Source: Cytophagia bacterium (GTDB lineage Bacteria > Bacteroidota > Bacteroidia > Cytophagales > Microscillaceae). From it: a stretch of 38,098 bases of DNA. The notes under the pieces are model-generated. The model was not told the origin of the DNA and made no database searches. It saw only the letters and a list, made by a program, of their open reading frames with translations. This document shows, in pieces, positions 32,685 to 38,098 of the stretch. Within the stretch, counting starts at the first letter, position 1; the number at the start of each line of letters is the position of its first letter. A program made the position numbers and the translations under genes. The stretch is taken from assembly GCA_004294005.1 (NCBI GenBank), contig RDZP01000011.1, positions 1 to 38,098 on the forward strand, in the 5' to 3' direction.

Positions 32685-35456
32685 ATGCTCACAAAATTAG
32701 CCATATTTAATTCAGAAAAATATGCCAAAGTTATCATTAAACTTGATGATGTTTCAAGTGTTCAGGCTTTGGGTTCAAACGGAGTAGGAAAAACAAGCCT
32801 CATAGGTATTCTAAATTTCTTGTATATTGTGGGAAGTGATATGATATTTCCTACAGGAAAAGAGGGGAATTTTTATGATTATAAAAAAAGTGTTCATTAT
32901 TACTTCCCAACTCCTAATCAAAGTTTTATTGTTTTTGAGTGCCTTAAAAACAAGGCAAATGGTTATTTTTGTATTTTGGTAAAAAGAAAAAATACTGAAG
33001 ATGATGTAGAATATTTCAAAATTGATAAACCTTTTAACGAAAATGATTATATTGATACAGCAAGCGGTTTAAAAAAATTTGATGATATAAGAAAAGATTT
33101 TACACTTCATAATGTTATTGAGCCTTTGAAAGATAAAAGTGATTTTTTTCAATGGGTATATAGTAAAGACACCAACAGAAATGCTTTTTTGTGGGTAAAT
33201 GAAAAAGTAAAACGCAAAGGTCAATCCTTAGAAAATAGTCTTACCAAAATCTATCGTTTTTTGCTCAATGCAAATGCTATTAATGACATCGCATTGCGTG
33301 AAGCATTGATTATTGCTGATAATCGTCAAGGCAGACCTTTAGACGTTTTTTCAAGCAAAAGCAGAATTGAAACTATTGAAGATCTAAAAAAACAAAGTGC
33401 TTATATTATTAAATTAGATGCTCTCAAAAAGGAATTTGAGGATTTTAAATTATTGGTAAATACTACGGAAAGTAAGAAAAAATTAGTTACAGAATATCTA
33501 TATAGTTTTGACGAATTGCTTAAAAGAGAACTTGAAAGCCTAAAATTACAAATTGAGCAAACAAAAACGCAAATTAATTTATATAAAGAAGAAGAAAGTA
33601 TCATTAAACCCAAGCAAACAGAATTAGCCAAAGAAATAGGCAGTTTAAATACAAATATTGGTAATTTGCAAAAAGAAAAAATAATTCCAAAGGAAGAAAT
33701 TTTAAAAGAAATCAATAAGATTTTACGAGAAGCAAACCCACTTCATACTACTGTAGAAACCTTGACAGACTTTTTGGAAACACAACAAAATTCCTATCAA
33801 AAACAATTTAACGAAGTTTCAGCCACTTTGCAGTCTATTACACAGTACAACACTACTCAAAAGGAAACAGAAAATAAAATTAAATCATTCACAGAAAAAC
33901 AAACACAATTACAAAATAAAATAAGCAAATTTCAGGATTTGCTTATTCATAATATTTCTGAAAATAAGGAAGTTAGAGAAAAACTAAATGCGTTTTTTTC
34001 GCAAGAAGTAATTGCTACATTTACCAAAAATGATATTGTCCATAAAATACAATCTTTTGAAAATATTTTGACTATCAACGAGGGTAAAATAGAAGGTTTG
34101 GATAAAATAAAGCCTAAACCCTTAGAAAATATTGTAGAACTAAACGAGCAGTTAGAAACTGTTGAAAAAGATTTGAAACAACAAAAAGATATTTTAGACA
34201 CGATTAAAAATAGGACTGAAAAAGAAAAAGAAAAAAATAAGTTTGAAAATGAAATAAAAACTATTGAGGCTAAAATCAACAAAATTAGCCAAAAAGATAG
34301 TATAGAAAATGAACTTGCTCAACTCAGAAATGAATTAGAAAAATTTAAAAAAGACCTTACTGAAAAAGAGCAAAAGCACGGAAAAATATCAGAAGAACTT
34401 ACAAAACTTGATAACTTAATTAGACAAGAAGAACGAAAAAAAGAAGGTGCAGAGAATAAAATTAAAACATACCAAAATGAATGGTATCCTGAATTTGAAG
34501 AGGACATTAAGAATTTACTATTTCAAAAAATAGAAATAGTAGAAACATCTTCTATTGAAGAATTAAGAAGAAAACTTAGAAGTGAAAAAAGTAAATTAAA
34601 AGGTTTGCTTTCCGACAAACAAACTAAATTTTCAGAATTGCAAAGAATAACAGAAAATTATACAGCCAACGAAATAGATTTTATTTCCCAAATTGGGCAA
34701 GATATATTTACCTTAAAAGACAAGGAAAAAAGCATTGAAATACTCTTAGAACAAGTTTCTAATGACATTACAGTTCCTATTAAAACCTTTTTAGATGCTT
34801 ATAAGCATTTTAAAGGTTTTATAACAAAATTTAATGGATATATTTCAAAGTTTAATATTTCTTCGTACACGAATCTAGCCATAATTATAAACGAAAATGG
34901 CACAATAAACAAAGATTTAGAGAAAATGGCTAACATTATAAGTGTTGCTGACTTTAAAGCAGATTTGTTTAATAGCCTAAATAGCAGTGAGCAAAAAGAA
35001 TATTTAAAGATTTTAGAAAGTTATATAGAACGAAAAGTTAAAGTAGATTTCAAATCTCTTTTTGATATTTCTTTATCAGCAAAAGAGAATAACGAAACTA
35101 TTAAAATAAACCTAAATACAGGCGAAGGGGCAAGTACAGGCACTTATAAAATGATTATTCTTATTCTTTTCTTATCTGTAATCAGTTATTTTAAAGTAGA
35201 AGATGAGGAAAATAAATTGATTTTTCCCATAGATGAGGACACTATTTCAGACGATAATTTGGATACTTTACTTGCATTTTGCAAAGAAAAAGGGTTTATC
35301 TGTATTTTTGCTTCCAAGAAACAAATTACAGGTGTTGAAAAATTTTATATATTTAAAGACTTTGTTAGAATAGGCACTAAGGATAAACTTATGGTTACAG
35401 AAATTCACGCTAAATTAGCCCAAAAGAAAAAAAATGATGACAATAACGGATTATAA
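32685..35456 (+). CDS. SMC-like ATPase of a Wadjet-type system (JetC/MksB-like)
   Basis: The 923-aa protein has an N-terminal ATPase half with Walker A GSNGVGKTS (30-38), a very long Lys/Glu/Gln-rich coiled coil (about 230-720), and a C-terminal ATPase half with a signature-like GEGASTGT (813-820) and Walker B LIFPIDE (845-851), followed by an IFASKK switch segment. This is SMC/MukB architecture; in Wadjet, JetC dimers extrude DNA loops to sense small circular DNA. It is shorter than usual JetC (about 1,100 aa), mainly in the coil. It is the first gene of four that overlap: the next gene starts 23 nt before this one stops. By sequence alone an unrelated Rad50/RecN-like ATPase is possible; the neighbours decide. 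Confidence 0.8.
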   Translation: MLTKLAIFNSEKYAKVIIKLDDVSSVQALGSNGVGKTSLIGILNFLYIVGSDMIFPTGKEGNFYDYKKSVHYYFPTPNQSFIVFECLKNKANGYFCILVKRKNTEDDVEYFKIDKPFNENDYIDTASGLKKFDDIRKDFTLHNVIEPLKDKSDFFQWVYSKDTNRNAFLWVNEKVKRKGQSLENSLTKIYRFLLNANAINDIALREALIIADNRQGRPLDVFSSKSRIETIEDLKKQSAYIIKLDALKKEFEDFKLLVNTTESKKKLVTEYLYSFDELLKRELESLKLQIEQTKTQINLYKEEESIIKPKQTELAKEIGSLNTNIGNLQKEKIIPKEEILKEINKILREANPLHTTVETLTDFLETQQNSYQKQFNEVSATLQSITQYNTTQKETENKIKSFTEKQTQLQNKISKFQDLLIHNISENKEVREKLNAFFSQEVIATFTKNDIVHKIQSFENILTINEGKIEGLDKIKPKPLENIVELNEQLETVEKDLKQQKDILDTIKNRTEKEKEKNKFENEIKTIEAKINKISQKDSIENELAQLRNELEKFKKDLTEKEQKHGKISEELTKLDNLIRQEERKKEGAENKIKTYQNEWYPEFEEDIKNLLFQKIEIVETSSIEELRRKLRSEKSKLKGLLSDKQTKFSELQRITENYTANEIDFISQIGQDIFTLKDKEKSIEILLEQVSNDITVPIKTFLDAYKHFKGFITKFNGYISKFNISSYTNLAIIINENGTINKDLEKMANIISVADFKADLFNSLNSSEQKEYLKILESYIERKVKVDFKSLFDISLSAKENNETIKINLNTGEGASTGTYKMIILILFLSVISYFKVEDEENKLIFPIDEDTISDDNLDTLLAFCKEKGFICIFASKKQITGVEKFYIFKDFVRIGTKDKLMVTEIHAKLAQKKKNDDNNGL

Positions 35457-36249
35457 TTTCTTGCAAAAACTCAAGACAGAAAAAATTAGTTGTTCAGTTG
35501 TGCCTGTAACAGTTAAAAATTCTGTTTATTTTCAAAATTTGTTAAGCACAAATGTTATTCTTTTAGAAGGTAATTGGAAACGAGGTTCAATAAAATTGAA
35601 TGAAAATGAAAAAGATTATTTTAATACTTTTTTGAAAAATAATTTTCCAAGTGAAATAACCCAACAAATAGATAGAGCAACTAATATTAAATCACTTCGG
35701 AATAGCAAAAGCAGAAAAACAGAAAGTAATATTATTGTATTTTTACGTGGAAATCAACAAATAAAAATCAATGGAATTGAAGTAGATTTGGCACTTCACA
35801 CACATAATTTTGGGCTTTTTTCTACAGTTTTAGAAAGTTTAGTTTGTGATAAAATTTGTTTTGTGGAAAATTTGTATAGTTTCTTAAATGTAGAAAAACT
35901 AATTACAGACGATTATATTTTTGTGCATACTTACGGTAGATTAGGCGAGAAATTATTAGATAAAATACAAACAAATGAAGTTTTAGTTTTTTCAGATTAT
36001 GATTTTGTAGGGTTGAATGAATATTTAAAATTTAAAGAAAAGTTTACAAAAACAACCTTTTTTGTGCCTGAAAATTATCATTTTCTTTTTCAAACATATA
36101 GCAGACCTTTGAAAGACACCCAAAAAGAAACTTCACAAAAACCATCAGAAAGAGTACAAAACTCTACTGATGAAGTAGCCATAAAAATACGAAATCAAAT
36201 ATTTGAAACGCAACATTTTTTAGAACAAGAAATTTTGACAAGTTTATGA
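35434..36249 (+). CDS. Toprim-domain protein, JetD/MksG-like nuclease
   Basis: The 271-aa protein ends in a DUF2220-like Toprim fold: E145 in CFVENLYSFL, a Gly turn in YGRLGEKLL (167-175), and the acidic pair D188/D190 in VFSDYDFVGLNEYL, then the C-terminal HFLEQEIL (261-268). This Glu, DxD and LEQE order is that of JetD, the topoisomerase-VI-like nuclease that cuts plasmid DNA in Wadjet. The N-terminal part (about 1-115) is shorter than in known JetD (about 400 aa in total). The start codon overlaps the jetC-like gene by 23 nt; a second ATG follows directly, so either may be used. The next gene overlaps its stop as ATGA. Confidence 0.72.
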   Translation: MMTITDYNFLQKLKTEKISCSVVPVTVKNSVYFQNLLSTNVILLEGNWKRGSIKLNENEKDYFNTFLKNNFPSEITQQIDRATNIKSLRNSKSRKTESNIIVFLRGNQQIKINGIEVDLALHTHNFGLFSTVLESLVCDKICFVENLYSFLNVEKLITDDYIFVHTYGRLGEKLLDKIQTNEVLVFSDYDFVGLNEYLKFKEKFTKTTFFVPENYHFLFQTYSRPLKDTQKETSQKPSERVQNSTDEVAIKIRNQIFETQHFLEQEILTSL

Positions 36250-37478
36250 GGGCAAGTGGACAAACAATAGTCAATTATTTTGCAGAAAACTTTGCTTTTT
36301 TAGAAGAATTATTCAATTTTTCTAAAAAAGATAATTTTTTCATTGATAATGAAGTACTAATTAACCGTTGTATTGCTAAAAATATAAATGTTAAAAAATT
36401 AGAGGAATATAAAATAGCCAAACCCTTAGCAGGTGGAAATTATGAATTGAATAAAAGATTTACTGATTTTATTGCGTTTTTGATAGATGATTTTCGTTTA
36501 GATCTGCCTGAAAGTATCAAAAAATATCAAAATTCCATTGAAGAAATTTATGCACAAATTACCTTAGATAATCTTACTTTAAACAGGCAAAAAACAACTA
36601 ATCAAATCATAGAATTAAGCAATGGTTTGATGAATGAAATACAAGAATTTGGTTTGCAAATAGAGGCAAATACTAATCAACTTTTTGTAGAAACTACAAA
36701 AATATCCGAAAATAAAAACAAACTTGATTATGCAGGTAGAATAAGCAAAGCAACTTATTTGATAGAAAACTATATCAAACCTTTGAATGATATTTTGAGT
36801 AAAGAGCATAGCAATTCATTTATTAAACAGTTAGGGCGTATTAGTGATTTTGCTAATTTACAAAGGCACGAACAAACAGACATAGGTTTGAATAGTCAAT
36901 TTCAAAGACTTTATCAACGTATTTTGAATATTAGTGAGAATATTCTCAAAAATTCGTCCATTATGGCAAAAGATGTTACGCCTTTAATAGACCGTTTAAG
37001 AACTGAAAATGAAATAATGAAAGGCATTGAAACTTTTTTACTTAACGCCAAACGAGGAAAAATTGAGCAAAAAGTTTGCTTATCAGAATTGAAAAGTAGG
37101 CATAAGACATACGCAAAAAATTTTGAATTAAGTGCTAAAAATATACTTGAAATGTTGAAAAAACAAGAGCCTATAAATTTTGATAATAATCAAGTTATCA
37201 AACAACAAGATTTATGGGTTTTTGATAAAGAAACATATAAAGAAAAGTTATTACAAGACTTACCTATTAACAATTTTTTTAATTGGTGTTATCAAACCTT
37301 AGATAACGAAGACAAAGAAAATATTAACAGCGAAAAATTTTATTATATTTCCTCTCTATTGTTTGAGAAAGAAATACAAGAAGAGTTTTTGCTTGCTGAC
37401 AAGTTTGAAATAGATTTAACAGACTATATTTTGAAAGTTCCACATATTAAAATCAATCTTGCAAAAAATGAAAATTGA
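36246..37478 (+). CDS. MukF/JetA-like kleisin subunit (probable)
   Basis: This 410-aa, almost wholly alpha-helical protein has a winged-helix-like start (about 1-105: FLEELFNFSKKDNFFIDNE, then YELNKRFTDFIAFLIDDFR), a middle helical bundle (about 110-330, with DYAGRISKATYLIENYIKPLN) and a compact C-terminal part (about 340-405). That order suits MukF/JetA kleisins, which bridge the two SMC heads. No enzymatic motif is seen. Sequence support alone is modest; size, fold type and place between the JetD-like and MukE-like genes carry the call. Its ATG overlaps the previous stop by four bases. Confidence 0.6.
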   Translation: MRASGQTIVNYFAENFAFLEELFNFSKKDNFFIDNEVLINRCIAKNINVKKLEEYKIAKPLAGGNYELNKRFTDFIAFLIDDFRLDLPESIKKYQNSIEEIYAQITLDNLTLNRQKTTNQIIELSNGLMNEIQEFGLQIEANTNQLFVETTKISENKNKLDYAGRISKATYLIENYIKPLNDILSKEHSNSFIKQLGRISDFANLQRHEQTDIGLNSQFQRLYQRILNISENILKNSSIMAKDVTPLIDRLRTENEIMKGIETFLLNAKRGKIEQKVCLSELKSRHKTYAKNFELSAKNILEMLKKQEPINFDNNQVIKQQDLWVFDKETYKEKLLQDLPINNFFNWCYQTLDNEDKENINSEKFYYISSLLFEKEIQEEFLLADKFEIDLTDYILKVPHIKINLAKNEN

Positions 37479-38001
37479 TTATCCTGCACAGCACCAACAA
37501 ATAGTAAACGACCTTCTGGAAGGCAAATTTTTGCTTTATACAGATTTTCAAAAATTTCAATCATTGAAAGACAATGACAATTTTTATACTGATTTTTTCA
37601 AAAAAAGTTTTGGTTATGAACTCAGAATAAGAAACGAATTTGCTTACTTGATTTCAGATAAAACAGACGAAAAAATATCGCGAAATTTTACTATCTTTTT
37701 GGCTATTTTGTGCTACGAAATTAACCAAAAAACAACGGATTTTAAAAACCGAATAGAAAATGATATATTTTCGTATCAAGAAACTGAAAATTATCTAAAA
37801 AGTAAAAATTTTGAAGAAGTTGTAAATGAAATTGGTATAGACAATTTGAGTAGTTTTCTAAGAACATTAGCCAAAAGAAATATTATTGAGTTTATGAGTA
37901 AAAATGAAGATAACTTTAAATTTACCAGAGCAATAAACTTGTTTTTTGAATTTGCTATAGACTTATCGAAACAAGAAGCAGAAAATAAAAACGAGCCATA
38001 A
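37468..38001 (+). CDS. MukE/JetB-like subunit
   Basis: The 177-aa protein has the MukE/JetB (DUF4194) pattern: VNDLLEGKFLLYTDFQKF (about 11-28), FFKKSFGYELRIRNEFAYLIS (about 42-62), SRNFTIFLAILCYEI (about 70-84), and a C-terminal winged helix (LSSFLRTLAKRNIIEFM, then FKFTRAINLFFEFAI). MukE-like proteins clamp the kleisin and DNA near the SMC heads. The ATG at 37468 is preferred over an in-frame TTG three codons upstream; it overlaps the kleisin-like gene by 11 nt. A terminator follows, so it is the last gene. Confidence 0.68.
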   Translation: MKIDYPAQHQQIVNDLLEGKFLLYTDFQKFQSLKDNDNFYTDFFKKSFGYELRIRNEFAYLISDKTDEKISRNFTIFLAILCYEINQKTTDFKNRIENDIFSYQETENYLKSKNFEEVVNEIGIDNLSSFLRTLAKRNIIEFMSKNEDNFKFTRAINLFFEFAIDLSKQEAENKNEP

Positions 38002-38032
38002 CATTGTATCAAACCCATTAAGTTAAGAAAAT

Positions 38033-38068
38033 AAGGTGGCACAAGGCTTGCTTCGTGCTACTTTTTTT
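38033..38068 (+). terminator. terminator of the condensin-like operon
   Basis: GTGGCAC (about 38036-38042) pairs with GTGCTAC (one G-T pair) over a 12-nt loop, followed by T8. It lies about 32 nt after the last stop. Confidence 0.8.
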
Positions 38069-38098
38069 TAAAATAAATCAAAAAAAAGAATGAAAAAA

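Noticed and set aside
1-38098. tRNA, rRNA, CRISPR arrays, transposase genes or prophage
   Set aside because: None was seen on either strand when reading for their usual landmarks; small divergent tRNAs cannot be fully excluded without a covariance search.

Overview
The window is a very AT-rich chromosomal segment from a member of the Bacteroidota, most likely a Cytophagales-like marine or freshwater bacterium. Four things point there: three secreted proteins ending in T9SS type A sorting domains, Bacteroidota-type promoters (TTTG, about 20 nt, TAnnTTTGC), almost no Shine-Dalgarno sequences, and families typical of the phylum (GSCFA, CIA30, bactofilin, Na+-NQR, ApbE). No rRNA, tRNA, CRISPR array or transposase gene was seen. 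The genus cannot be fixed from the sequence.

Layout. 1-5200: the tail of a (possibly frameshifted) gene, a strong two-way terminator, then on the minus strand nqrF, a TerD-family gene, and the pair lpxB / GT4 glycosyltransferase (lipid A and surface glycan). 5452-17553: secretion and envelope block with a glycine-rich T9SS cargo, a Uma2-family nuclease-like protein, ApbE flavin transferase, an outer-membrane barrel candidate, a large metzincin protease (T9SS) and a 1194-aa beta-rich T9SS cargo. 17670-24437: housekeeping genes trmB, greA, an acyl-CoA reductase, a thioredoxin-like protein, an LRR/TPR protein, purE, bactofilin and an M23 peptidase. 24963-32357: CIA30, a PD-(D/E)XK-like protein, a putative small RNA, GSCFA, a sirtuin, hisG, a 41-aa membrane peptide with a sodium:solute symporter, and an AI-2E/PerM transporter. 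32685-38001: a tightly overlapping four-gene operon.

The most interesting locus is this last operon. It encodes an SMC-like ATPase with a long coiled coil, a Toprim-type protein with the JetD pattern (ENLYSF, DYD, C-terminal LEQE), a MukF/JetA-like helical protein and a MukE/JetB-like protein. Together they look like a compact, divergent Wadjet (JetABCD / MksFEBG) plasmid-defence condensin in the permuted order C-D-A-B.

The non-coding DNA is also informative. The greA leader holds two intrinsic-terminator hairpins plus a third hairpin. A free-standing unit at about 26424-26567 has a strong promoter, a 14-bp LacI-type palindrome over its -33 box and its own terminator, and may be a small RNA. 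Two large inverted-repeat elements (18346-18412 and 24587-24802) and a third weaker one (2699-2818) sit between genes. nqrF and hisG each stand apart from their usual operon partners, at least within this window.
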